Assembly (NCBI GenBank): GCA_036897445.1
Contig: JAYMTL010000008.1
Location: 1-64,000 of the forward strand
DNA: 64,000 nt
Reading direction: 5' to 3'
From: Pelargonium tetragonum
Lineage: Eukaryota > Streptophyta > Magnoliopsida > Geraniales > Geraniaceae
This document shows, piece by piece, positions 11,187 to 22,110 of this stretch. Numbering within the stretch: position 1 is the stretch's first letter; the number at the start of each line of letters is the position of its first letter. Made by a program: the position numbers and the translations under genes. A model generated the notes under the pieces. The model made no database searches. It was given only the letters and a program-made list of their open reading frames with translations, and was not told where the DNA came from.

Positions 11187-12959
11187 TGGATATCTTCTTT
11201 AAATTTAAAAATCAATAGAGAAGAGTTTATTAATAGGAAAAAATCTTAATATAATAAGTTTAAAGTGTATTTACTTTCTTAATTAGAAAAATAATAGTAT
11301 TAGGAAACTTAGGAAATAAGTGTTTCTTAAAACAACTTAATAGAGCGTAGGTTTTAATAGTCTAATAAGGGGAGCCCACTCTAAAATAAGATTTTTAAGG
11401 GATAAGTACTCAATTATTAATATATTACAGTATATATAGTTCGGTATTTCTGTTTCTAGCTTATTATAACAAGAGTTGAGGAGTTAGTGTTGCTTTTGTA
11501 CTTAATATGAGTACTTCTTCCTTAAGAAAAGACTTTAACTTGCAGTTTCTAAGACTAGTAAGATTGTAGAAACTCCTTTAAGAATTAGTCTTTCATAAAC
11601 TTTAGTATTTACGTAAAAGAAGACATAAAAGTCTAATTTGTTAAAGAGAATCGGGTTTCTTTTAGAGGTCATTTCAAAACTTAATAGTAAAATGAAAAAG
11701 AAAAGGGGAGTTCTATATTCCTTAGGTCTTCAGTGAACCGCTAAAGTAAGAATTTCTTAGTAATTGAGAGATATTACCAAACTTAACTAAACCCTGAAAC
11801 TTGTGGTATAGATAAATCTGAGTTCTTTCCTCTATTAAAATATCATTCTATTATTCAATTAGTAGAGGCAAACTTGTAGGGTTCACCAGCAGTTCTTATG
11901 TTCTAAGAATTTCATATAAAATAGTTTTTAATACGAAAAGTAAACAAGTTTACCCTGCCTTTTCAAGGTAACTCTGCTGCTTTGTTCTTTTTAGAACGGG
12001 ATTTCTTACTAACAATTCCTTACTTCTATAAAAAGTTTGTGTCTTATAAATGTACAGATTTAGAAAGACTTTTTCGTAAAAGGAAAAGGGGAGAATTACT
12101 GCCTAAAGAGAATAGACCTTGTTTGTACTACTAGTTTTTGTTTCTTAAAATGTTTTAGTTGGGGAGTCCTTATTCTTGTAAATAGGTATTCTTGGCTACA
12201 AATGAAGTACAAAAGAGACAACTCGGCATAAAGCTAAGCCTTTTTTCTTATAGATTTATACTCTTTTGTTTGATTTGAGATATTCTAGTTTAAGGGACTC
12301 ATTCTATATTTATATACACACCATGTAATTAAGTAAGGACCCCTAAAGTAAAGGACTAACTAACTTTCCTGAAATCCAAAAAGGCAAATATAGCATGATC
12401 TGGAAAAACTAATAAGGAGAATTTACTAGAGTTCTAGTACAAACTAGCCCGAGAATTGTTTCTTGAAAGTACTAAAAAGAGAGAAAATAGTGAAGCTTAG
12501 GGATTCGCTTTACTTAAAAGGGAGTACTAAATATGAAAAGTAATAACAACCCTGCTCAGTAAAAGAAACCTGCGATTACAATTTCCTAGGGAATATACTC
12601 TTAAGAAAACTAGAACACCTAAGAAAAGGTTCTAATCCCATAACACTACAATACTAAGAAAGCTCTAGCTATCCCACCTTGTTGTTTGAAAGCCTTTATC
12701 ATACTTTAACTTCGTTACCTTTAGTTCTAAATTTCCGGAAATTGGAAACAAAAGCAAAGGAACCACAAATTATAAGATCCCCTAGGCTTTCCTTACGATT
12801 CTTACATATTTGTTAGGACTTATTACTTGACTAAAATATCTTTTATCATAAGCTTTATCCTTCTTAAAACCCGTCTTATAGGGCTTCTTGTATGTAGATA
12901 AGAGAGTTATCTTACTTATTAGTATTATATTATGTATTAGAGTCATGTATTAAATTCTT

Positions 12960-13135
12960 AGTCTCTTATTTATTAAGGTATACTCCTTTTGTCTTGTCTT
13001 AGAAATTCTTACTACTTACTATATATAGAGAGAGGTATAAGCCTTAGGGAATGATAGATAGCTTATTGTTCCCAACTGGAGCGTAGCAAAGAAGGGTAAC
13101 GCAGTATAGTCAACCTTACATTGTGACACCGACAG
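12960..13135 (+). repeat. Structured repeat family, copy 5
   Basis: The plus strand carries GTCTTAG...GAGAGGTATAAGCCTTAG, then CCCAACTGGAGCGTAGCAAA followed by GAAGGGTAA, then CAGTATAGTC and CCTTACATTG. The order and spacing match the copies at 30.3, 55.6 and 56.1 kb. An opposite-strand copy follows within 350 bases, so the two form a loose inverted pair. Confidence 0.6.
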
Positions 13136-13340
13136 CTTCTTACTTGTAATACCCGCTGTATCCCCTGTTTCATACTCTGATTCAGCTCTTTCTTAAGCCT
13201 ACTAACTAGACTCTTAAGAGCTGTAACCTTCGAATTCTTTTTCTTGATAACACCGCTACTCTTCATGATACCAAAATTACGAGCCCTTGTTTTACTAGCT
13301 AAAAAAGCTTTCTTACCTTGTATTTGTAATACTTGCTTTC

Positions 13341-13365
13341 TCCAGAGCTATACCTAAACTCTTCC
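13341..13365. repeat. CCAGAGCTATACCT element
   Basis: CCAGAGCTATACCTAAACTC has relatives at 7749-7766 (CCAGAGCTATAACC), 26091-26112 (TCAGAGCTATACTTGCACTC) and 48050-48066 (CCAGAGCTAGGTAGC). All lie in, or at the edge of, patches with texture-B character. A minor dispersed repeat of unknown role. Confidence 0.4.
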
Positions 13366-13427
13366 TTGTATAAAGGGTTCGGTAATTAAAAGCACATAAG
13401 CGGGGGACTTCAAGGCGTTAATTAAGG

Positions 13428-13460
13428 GTTGCTCTTGTGTTGCTTGTTTCCAGGTTAAAG
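13428..13460 (+). repeat. TTGCTCTTGTG...TTTCCAGG element (splice-acceptor-like)
   Basis: GTTGCTCTTGTGTTGCTTGT followed by TTCCAGGTTAAAG. Relatives on plus are at 6101-6137, 6264-6300, 25878-25910, 28953-28980 and, shortened, 31388-31410. Two of them (6.27 and 13.43 kb) stand 65-110 bases before a structured-repeat core. The form, pyrimidine-rich then CAG, looks like a spliceosomal 3' splice site, but no exon is recognisable after most copies. It may simply be part of a longer repeat. Confidence 0.5.
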
Positions 13461-13479
13461 GAGTAGAGGAAAGTCCGCT

Positions 13480-13625
13480 TTCTGGATGTTGCTGGTTATA
13501 TTATATAAAGTAAGTCAGTATACCCAATACACTAGCCATAACCTTCTTCGGTCCCCTTTAAGTCGGGTAGATTAACTTACTTCTCTAATCTATAAGGCTT
13601 GTGTATCCTCTCTATACCAAAAACA
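13480..13625 (-). repeat. Structured repeat family, copy 6
   Basis: The minus-strand core reads CCCGACTTAAAGGGGACCGA then AGAAGGTTA (plus 13539-13570). The plus-strand flank GTTGCTGGTTATATTATATA aligns with the terminal segment of copies at 1.16 and 56.7 kb. It is preceded on plus by a TTGCTCTTGTG...TTTCCAGGTTAAAG element at 13.43 kb. Confidence 0.55.
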
Positions 13626-16600
13626 AGTAAGACAATGAGGTGCGACAGCCCTTACTAAGATACTAAGAATAGATATATTAATACCTCCTAATATAATAAG
13701 AGTACCCTTTCTAGCTAAAGTTATTATCAAGAAAGATATACAAAAGAAGATCCAGAGTAAATTAAGAGGGCAGTGATAGAGAGTAGAGCTACAAAACAAG
13801 GTAAATATTAGAATCACTTAATATAAAGAAAGAATTTTTCTGTCACTCTAAAATAGAAGGTTGTTACTGAGTGAAATAGTACGTAAGAAGGTTTCTATAA
13901 GTTGACTACTTTTTCAAGTTAGAACGCGTCAATCATTCCCCAAGTTTCATAAGTTCAAATCCGCAAGTCTTAGAAATTCAGAATCGCTTAAATAGTAAAT
14001 AGAAGGAATGATTTTCTTAAGAATCTAGTATACGCCCTTCCCCATAAGGATGGTAACAAGAATCCTCAATTGGCAAGTAAAGCACTGGGTTTGCTTACTT
14101 CCCTTAATTCGCGAGAAGATTTATGAACCATATACATGATAGCTGCGGGGGACCCTGTTAAGGGAGAACTCATTTGAAGAGGTCCTATATTATATCTCGG
14201 ACATAAAAATGCATACTTTCCGAATTTTCCGGGCTTCTGAAGTCAGTCAAGGATCCCTTTCTATACTACTTTCCAGAATCTCTAATCTCTGGAAATGTGG
14301 TTCGTTATGGTATATACTACAACTTTATTTTCATTTTATAAAATGTAGAAAGGCTTGTACAAAATGCAGAATTAGAGTCTACTGACTGACTTGCTTCAAT
14401 ATTGCCTTTTTTGAGAAAAAATAGGATTTCTTAATGCCTTTCATGTATATTTTTTAGAAATAATAATAAAAATAGAGTTTGACATACACAAGTTATATCT
14501 TTCTAGTTCTAAGCCGGGGTTCCCTTTTTGAATAGGGTTTACAGAGGTGGGAAGGTCGAGGAGTTTTCTTGCTATAAAAAATCTATATATCCGCTTCTTA
14601 AGAAGTTCCCGAATTTAGTTAGGCTACGCCAGCTTTATATATAGGTAGTTGGATAAATCCCAAGGACTCTTTTGCGTCAATACTCGAAGAAATTTTAGGT
14701 TCTTTATAGTTTCGGGGGTGCCCTTAGATAAACTAGAAGTCATTCAAGCTTGATTAGGTATCTGCTTTAGGTTTTTATCGCATTTCCAACATTAGGGTTC
14801 CGTAGAATAAAGGGTTTTATATAACACCCGTGTTTTTGCAAAGCGAAATTTCTTAAAGGTATAAAAAGTTTGTAGACATCCTGCTTTAGTGAAATTTGAA
14901 ATTACAAGGAACCTCTGTGAGATAACCCGCCTCTGAAATTCCTGCTAGGAAACCTTTCTTTCTAATCTAGCAGTACTGTTCCCTTTTTTATACTAGGTCT
15001 AAAGCACTTTTCGGGTAAACTGCTTAGCAAAAGAGATTCCAGGCGAGGACTTCCCTCTCTGCATTAAAATTAAGCTTTGTTTCCTCTTGAAGTAAGCTGA
15101 TAAGGCTGTCAAAGAAACTCTTCTGAACAAAATAAAGCAATCCCCTAACTATATTAAGGGAAAAGGAGCCTCTGATCAAAGGTCTTTTAAAGTCAAACTG
15201 GTGGAACATCTTATCTTGAAAGGTGTAAGTCCCTCTTTTTACCAGAAAGGGGTCTATTATAAGACAACTTTTAACCATAACGCGGGATTCTGTCTCCTAG
15301 CTTTTTTCGGAGCATTCTAGTAATTTATAGTTACCCATAACTTAAAGCCGGGCGGGAATAAACCGGGAATAAAAAAAGCTTTAACTTTTCCTTTTAAAGA
15401 TCTCAAAAAGGCAAGGGCTTCTGGATTTACTGTGGGAAACCCCCATAAAGCTAAGACCTAAGGACTTAGTTACATATGCAAAGATTCTGTACCGAAGCTT
15501 TCTACGAGGAGTATTCCGTATACCTCAAGTATCAAGGCCCTTAAAAATAATATAACGGATTGCACCTCAGTAATTCCATATTTTTTAAGATAAAGGCTTC
15601 TAAAAATGTTAACTAAAAATTCAAGGGGGCCTCTTACTAGTATTTATTTAAGTTTGTGCCCCCTTTTTCTTTTTGGTAGTAGTTGCTAATTTAAAAAGGT
15701 ATAAGTAATATTGTAGTGCTTAACGAGCCTCTAAAGTAAGCGAGGATTGTAATCTGAGTTATATCGGATTAGATTTAGCTTGAGAATATATACAAAAAGA
15801 AAGGGAGTCCCGAGAAGTTGACAAATGTAATATAGAATACTGATATTACTTACTAGACTCCTTGGCCTAATAAAAAAGGACTTAGGTTGCTGAGTACTCG
15901 TTGGGTAATTCTTTTTGTAGAAAGTTAAGAAACCTAAAAGAAAATAATCTTTCTCAGTAAGTGCCTCTTTTTATAAGCTTTTGTCGTTTACCCTTTAACG
16001 AGTGCTCGGTTTTATATATAAAGTCAAGGGGTCCGGAATGGCTGCTTTTAGTTAAGATTTTGGTAGGTATCGCACTAATTGCATAAATATAAGTTTAGAT
16101 TTACTGTATACCTCACTTTTCAGTAGCTGCTAAACTTGAAGAAACCAATACAAATACAAAAGCTTTCTTGTGTAACGCAAAACAGGAAAGGCTATATAAA
16201 TCGCGGATGTTAGTAGCAGTGGTATAAATCCCAGTATAATAGGACTGAAAAGTTATTATCAATAAAAGAGTGACTAAGCAAACCTTTAGAATTCTTAAGG
16301 AGATTCTGCTCAACACGACATATACCTTACCACAAGCACTTTTTCGCGAGTTATTCTCTTTTTATGACAAAAAAGTAATTTACTTGCCTTTTTTATGAAA
16401 TCTTTCTCTATATTATATAGCGCGGTTTCTCCTAATATCACCCGAAAATCTGCTCCAGGATCGAGTGGCTAAGTCAATAAGTATTCTACTTTTTAAAAGT
16501 GGGTAGCTGAAAAACTTGACTTGAGATAAGTATCTTTTTGCATATTCTTGGAGAGTAAACTACTAACTGGACTTAGGCTCACCCACCCCCTCTACTGTAA

Positions 16601-16652
16601 TTTTAAGCACTGAATAAATAAGCATAACTTTACTGTACGATTCGTGGAAACT
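16601..16652. repeat. Short repeat block, copy 2 (partner at 10.56 kb)
   Basis: This is the second copy of the AAGCACTGAATAAA / GCATAACTTTA / TGGAAA series, carrying small insertions relative to the first. It is followed by the tRNA-like relic at 16.69-16.77 kb. No third copy was found in the window. Confidence 0.6.
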
Positions 16653-16689
16653 CTTGTACAAATTAAAGTGAGATTTGTATCTACAACAA

Positions 16690-16770
16690 AGATAACTGGA
16701 TTTGAACCTATGTATTTTCGGTCTGATATCCGTCGATCAAAATCGAGCTTAATCAGAACTAAAAAAGTAA
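16690..16770 (-). pseudogene. tRNA-like relic, relative of the 10.65 kb copy
   Basis: The minus strand carries CATAGGTTCAAATCC preceded by a GA-rich stretch (CAGACCGAAAATA). This parallels CAGACTGAAAAAGG in the relic at about 10.65 kb. The T stem no longer pairs on its 3' side. A D-loop-like ATTAAGCTCGAT is found upstream. Together with the shared flank at 16.60-16.65 kb this supports common origin with the first copy. It is not functional as a tRNA. Confidence 0.4.
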
Positions 16771-19700
16771 GAGTAAACTTACCTAGACACTCCCTTTTAC
16801 TTCATGTAAATGTAAGCAACCTCTTTCTTTATTAAATTTTGATTAGGGCTCTAAAGCCAAAGAACCTCCTTTTGTGAGAGACTTCCTTAATAAATGGAGG
16901 GATTTCCCATTTTACTTCGAGAAACCCGTTTGTAGTGTAAGAATTCCTAGAGAAAAGACTTTAGAATCACTTAACTAGCGTAATACTTTACCAGAAACCG
17001 CTATGGGTACTCCTTAAAATTGAAGTTATACCCCCTGCATCGAGACTCTTTTTATATTACCTGTTTGTTTCCTCATTAAGTTTTAGTGTGTCCTAATGCC
17101 TTAAAGTTTCCGCAGTTTCTCTTTGACTCTATAAAAATCTTTAGTACTGTATGGGATAAGACCTTGACCTTTGGGGTTTATGTCTTCACTAGAGCTTCCT
17201 TACGAAGGCACGCTCTAAAAACTATAGTTTCAAAAAGGATCCTTGTAAGAGAGGGTTTAAGACTGAAAAGGGATTTTCCTATATTTCAGTTCTTAAGATA
17301 AGGACACTCTTATTTCTATTATTTATTATATTTAATAATAAAGTAAACTAAGTGGAGCTCTAGTAAAAAGTCAATCTGTCATATAAAGAAAAGCAGATCA
17401 AAATTCTTCAAAAGTATAGAATCTGGCGTATCTCTTGTAGCCAAAGGCATAATTAAAAATGTATGTGTAAATCCTATCTACTCTACATTAAGTTCCCTTA
17501 AATTAGACGGTTATTTACTATACTCTGAGGGGAATCCTTTGCTTGTTAAGATATGTTCTTTTTCAAGTCTAGCTAAATATTCAATTTGTTTTAATAGTGC
17601 AAAAGTGTTTTAAATTTAAAAGAGACCCCCTTTTCCTGAAACAAAGCAACTCCCTTTTACATACAAAAGTCAATTTCAGTGCTATTTTTGTCTTGCTTTT
17701 TTGAGTCCTACTCTTTGCCGCCGATGCTAGGAGTGCGAGTTTACTTCATTATTCTGGATACACTGTCTATAAAAAAGTTTAGCGCAGACTTTTTAGAAAA
17801 GCGCTTTCAATTTATATAAATAGACCCTGCTCCCAAATTTTATATCAACAGCTTTTTTGATATCTTATTTTATTCATAATCAAGGGAAGGCTTGTTCTTA
17901 TTTTATTTTGAAAATTCCCCCTCCGAGCTCCTGCGAAGTCTCGTATTGAATAAAGCTCCTTTTGAAAGACTTACTTAATAATATTGCAATTTCGGAGATA
18001 GCGTACAAAACTTTAAAAAAAGACCTATTCTCTCCGCCTAATACGCAGCTAAGTTATTCTTTTGTTTACACCCTATCCTGAAATAAAAGGGACTTGTGGA
18101 TCTTACGCTCCCTCGACACCTTATATCTATCAGAAAAAGACACAGAATTTCAAAATGTTCCTCACTTTCATAAAATAGGAAATTCATGGAAACTTCGTGG
18201 CTAGCACACCCTTCTATCAAGAAGTAGTTAATTCTCTATGTTTAGACTTTAATAATAGTACCCTAATAGATAGGGCTTAATTAAGTACTCAACTACTAAA
18301 AAGGGGAACTCTTTACTATAGCATAAGATCTGAGGCCTCTAATTTACTAATTTAGCTTCCCTTATCTCTGATCTGAGGGATTCCTTTTATAGCAATCTTG
18401 CCCCCTTTGTTCATTAAGTGCTTTTTCAGAGTCTTATCTTACTTTTTGGTTATTAATGACTCAACCCTTTAAAGAACAGAATTGCAATTGTAGGCTTTCA
18501 TTCCTATGTTTATATATAGTTACTAAAAAAAACTTCGAATTTACTGGACTTTAAACTAAACGTTTAACTCCAGAATGACATAGAAAGTTACGGGACAGAG
18601 ATGCTTTTCGTTAGTAAATTGCTTTCTCACATTCACACGGTGTTATCCTTATGCTATAAATAACTCTAATTCTATTATTTTACCTTCGTCTTTTATTTTT
18701 TATAATTGCGGATTCTGCTTCTATATTTAAAAGGATTTCCTCTAGCAGGATTTTTTTGCCTTGTTATAAATCGCTCGCAGAAGCGGAAACCTGGCTTCTC
18801 TTGATTATTTGCTATAGGTTTGAACCTCCTTTCCTATAAGTTGCTCCGTGCCTTAACCCCCGTTCGGTTTAAACCCCCATATTTGTTTGCCTTGATAATT
18901 TGTAGTAAAATAAAGTAGTGAGTAAGAAATAACTAGATCCTATATATTATAAGTGATTCTCCTTCTCCGACTGTAATCGAAAGTACAAGCTTTTTTGTTG
19001 ATAGGAGTTCCACTTCTAACGTTAGAGTTTTCCGTAGCTCTCAGACTGCTTAAATTCTTTTTCTTAACCTTGACCTTGAGTAACCTATACTATCTGTGCG
19101 GATATTCCCTATAAAGGGAAAGGGGCTCTTTCTTAGAGACAGTCCGAGCTGATCAGATTTTAAGGCATTCCTTTTTTAACTCTAACACTAGCGGCCTTAA
19201 GGATTCCTTCTAACCATCCGTACTCTATGATGTTGGCTACATACATTTTACAGGGGTCTTTACTATTTAATTGAGCTATTTTGACTCCTAAAAATCGAAG
19301 TTTATATCTCTATTACTTTAAAAATTCTTTTCAAACAAGAAATAAACTTAATTCCAAAGAAAAGGGTTGCTGGTTACCTTGACTTAATCGAATGTTTTAC
19401 TTCTTCTCTACGGGCATTATTAATATAAAAAGTAAGACGGTTTTGTAAATGTTATTGCTTGGAATATGGTACTGCGAAAAACTTGTGTATTCAAACAAGA
19501 GTCTCCTCGATAATTACAGTATTGCGTATATGCCTTTTTAGGCCCTTTCAGAGTTAAGCAAAGAAAGTCCTGGATTTATATCTAGTTTATCTTCCGCTTT
19601 AACGGTAACAGCTAGCAAAAGTTAAGGCGCGTAAAACAAAATATCCTGTGCGGAATTCCTTTTTTGTTTATAGAAAATAGTCGATTCAGAATCTAATATC

Positions 19701-21132
19701 TGTAAAAGTAGTTTTAGTAGAGTAATCCTCAAAATAAGGAGTAAAAAAGCTCTTAAGGCACTTCGAAAGAATAATTAATGGGTATTCTGAATTACTAAAA
19801 ATAAAGGAGTTATCCCATACTACTAGCAGTAGTACAAAAACAAGTATTAGAGCCCAAAGTCAATTAGTACTAAACGTTGTATTTTTATTTGGAAAGAACT
19901 CCTACTGCAACTACTTTATTCGTTTAGAATCGAGTCCTTTTTCTTTGTAAAGATAATCCTCGTTTTAACTAGAATTTATATACTATTTTCGGCATCCTTC
20001 GCAATACCCAGAGCGAACTCCTTAAAACTGGATTTTAAACTTTCCATATAACTAAAATTGAGTGCTCGCTATCTTACTATAGAAAAAAGGGAAACACCCG
20101 CATCCTATATTGTAAAATAAAAACCCGGGCAGCGTAAAAGTTTTTACTAGCACAAGGTATACTTTTTTGAAAAACTCCCTATTCATAATATTCGATAGAA
20201 AACCTCTGATTCGAGAAAGTTTATGGTTGGTTACAAGCTGTTGTCTAAATCAGTACCTTGTTATAGGAAAAAGGAAGAGGTGGAAAATTTTTGTAGTAGG
20301 AATCCTGCCAAGCTCCACTGGAGGAGCGGTATATATAGTATAAAATACAAAGGACTCAGGAGTTTTCAAAAAGCTTACAAAGATAAAGGGATCCTTTTAA
20401 AGTCAATCCGAAATAACTAGGGTTGATAAACTAAGAAGCATTAAAGACTTCCGTATGAAAAGGAGTCCAACTCTAGTAGTAAGTGCTCATCCTAATATTT
20501 GTATTCCTTTCCTAAATTAAAGGCAAATGGGTCTCTTTATTTCATTTAAGATATTCTGAAAATACTAGACCTTATAACATAGAAAGCGCTAAAGCTGAAA
20601 CTGCTCTAGTTTTACAAAGAAAAGAGTTCAAAGAATATTAGTAGATATCCTTATTATTTTATTCTGAGTCACCTTAACCAGATATGGATCGGTTAGTGTC
20701 AATATATTTTGAACTTTTATTTAGTGAGGAACCCTGGAAGCTTTTAGAAAAAAAGAGGGCAGGGGATTTTTGTTCCTCTAATTCTAATTAATGACTGTAA
20801 AAAGCCTCTCTTAAAGTAGTAGGAGATAGTAGACTTTTCGATGAGGGATAATAAAACTAGAGGCCTTATGTCATTAGGATTCTAGGAATCTGGAGCGAGC
20901 AGGATTCGAGATGGAGAGCAAGTCTTATAAAATTATAAAGCTTTTTCAAGGATCAACGGAAAGATTTTAAATGAATGACTTACGTAGGCCCTCCCTTTTG
21001 GAAACAGAAAACTAATTCTTTGGGACAGGCTAACCTTGGGTGGGGTATAATTTTTTTATCCTTGAAGTATCTGCTACAAAAGAACCCTTATAAAAAAGAC
21101 TAGAATACTAAGGAATTTTAGGTCATTGTATA

Positions 21133-21172
21133 AGGTCGAAGCTCTAACCACCGATCGAGATACACATTTTCC
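21133..21172 (-). pseudogene. tRNA 5'-half-like fragment
   Basis: The minus strand reads CTCGATCGGTGGTTAGAGC, a good D arm (CTC with GAG around a loop containing GGTGGTTA). No T arm follows at tRNA distance. It is the only plausible D-arm half with pairing in this part of the window. It could be chance, as the signal is short. Confidence 0.25.
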
Positions 21173-21634
21173 TAAAAAGTGGAAACTAGAGACCTAAATT
21201 GAATAAGACTGTGACTACTTGCTGTTTTTATGATTCCAAATAAGGATGGGTCCGACAAAAGAGTAAATAAAGCAAGTTGATGGAAAGGAAGTCTTAGTAG
21301 TATTAAAAGAAAGACGAAAGAAAATTGAGCTAAAGTTAGACTAAAAAGGGGCACTTTCTGAGGAAAGTAAGTAAATGAAGTAAAGCTTTAGCTTAGTAGG
21401 AATATACTATAACAATCTATTACCATTAAACAAAAATTTCTATTTAGTAATAGAACAAGTAATACACACTATAACACAATACAGAATTAATTATAGAATA
21501 CATTAACTGTACTTTTTCATTTCAAAAGCTGGGAATTTACTATCCTGTGGGTTTTTTAGAAGGGTGAAGGGTATTCTAAAACATCTTGAAAACGGGCTCT
21601 AAAATCCTGAAATGACCAGCTTAAGAGGTACCTT

Positions 21635-21775
21635 AAACTATTAAGCAATAGCCTCTCTCACTTCGTTCCAGGTCGGTAGTAGGGACGTACTCAAATATCT
21701 CTAAGCAAGCTTACCTCATTGCCTTTGTGCTTATCGAAAACGAGGTAAGCTTGCTTAGTAAGTGGAGGGTCCTGT
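21635..21775 (-). repeat. Structured repeat family, copy 7, with perfect 17-bp closing stem
   Basis: The minus-strand core reads TACCGACCTGGAACGAAGTG followed by AGAGAGGCTA. Beside it CTAAGCAAGCTTACCTC (21701-21717) and its exact reverse complement (21742-21758) enclose a 24-base loop that holds the family's GCTTATC and GCCTTTG segments. This is the best-preserved closing stem in the window and shows that the upstream arm is an RNA- or DNA-hairpin. Confidence 0.65.
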
Positions 21776-22071
21776 ATGAGTATGATGTTTTCTTTCGACC
21801 AAGTAAAAGCAAAACTATAATTTTCTTATTATTAGTAATTTCTATTGCAATTTAAACTTAACGAGACAAGGAGATGCCTTAATAATAGTACCTATTAGCT
21901 TCTTTTAACCTTCATCTAGGAATTTCACGTCTAAAAGTCTATTCAGTGGAGTGGAAAAGTCAGGAAACTCGAGTAAGATTTTCTTTTTTAAAAGGGTTAT
22001 AGTTATATTATCTATGCTCGGAATAGCTTTTATTTATTCTACAGGACTGCAATAAGAAAGAGTGTCGATAA

Positions 22072-22110
22072 CAAGGAATTGAACTACTCTCTAGGGCGGT
22101 TGCTAGGGTA
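22072..22110 (-). pseudogene. weak tRNA-like T-loop block
   Basis: The minus strand reads AGTTCAATTCC, one base away from the tRNA B-box, followed by TTGTTATC. The tail GTTATC also ends the blocks near 16.69 and 57.87 kb, suggesting related relics. No cloverleaf forms. Confidence 0.22.

Larger units (their letters stand above)
2301..12950. other. Texture-A spacer without genes
   Basis: AT-rich sequence with frequent G/C quasi-palindromes (for example GGGGCTCCC at 4135, AAGGGATCCTTTT at 3911, AAAAGGACCCTTTTTT at 9581). It includes the tRNA-like relics at 4.3, 10.0 and 10.65 kb, one structured repeat at 6.4 kb and the tandem duplication at 9.7 kb. No exon, rRNA segment or intron core was recognised. 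A patch at 7.73-8.0 kb (GTAGCTATACCT, CTTAGTAAGC) has texture-B character. Confidence 0.55.
13640..21630. other. Texture-A spacer without genes
   Basis: Only the 16.60-16.77 kb repeat/tRNA-relic unit and the tRNA D-arm-like piece at 21.15 kb stand out. AAAGTCAA is dense here (15189, 16020, 17367, 17666, 19856, 20399). The plus strand turns purine-rich from about 20.7 to 21.4 kb. I see no gene. Confidence 0.55.
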
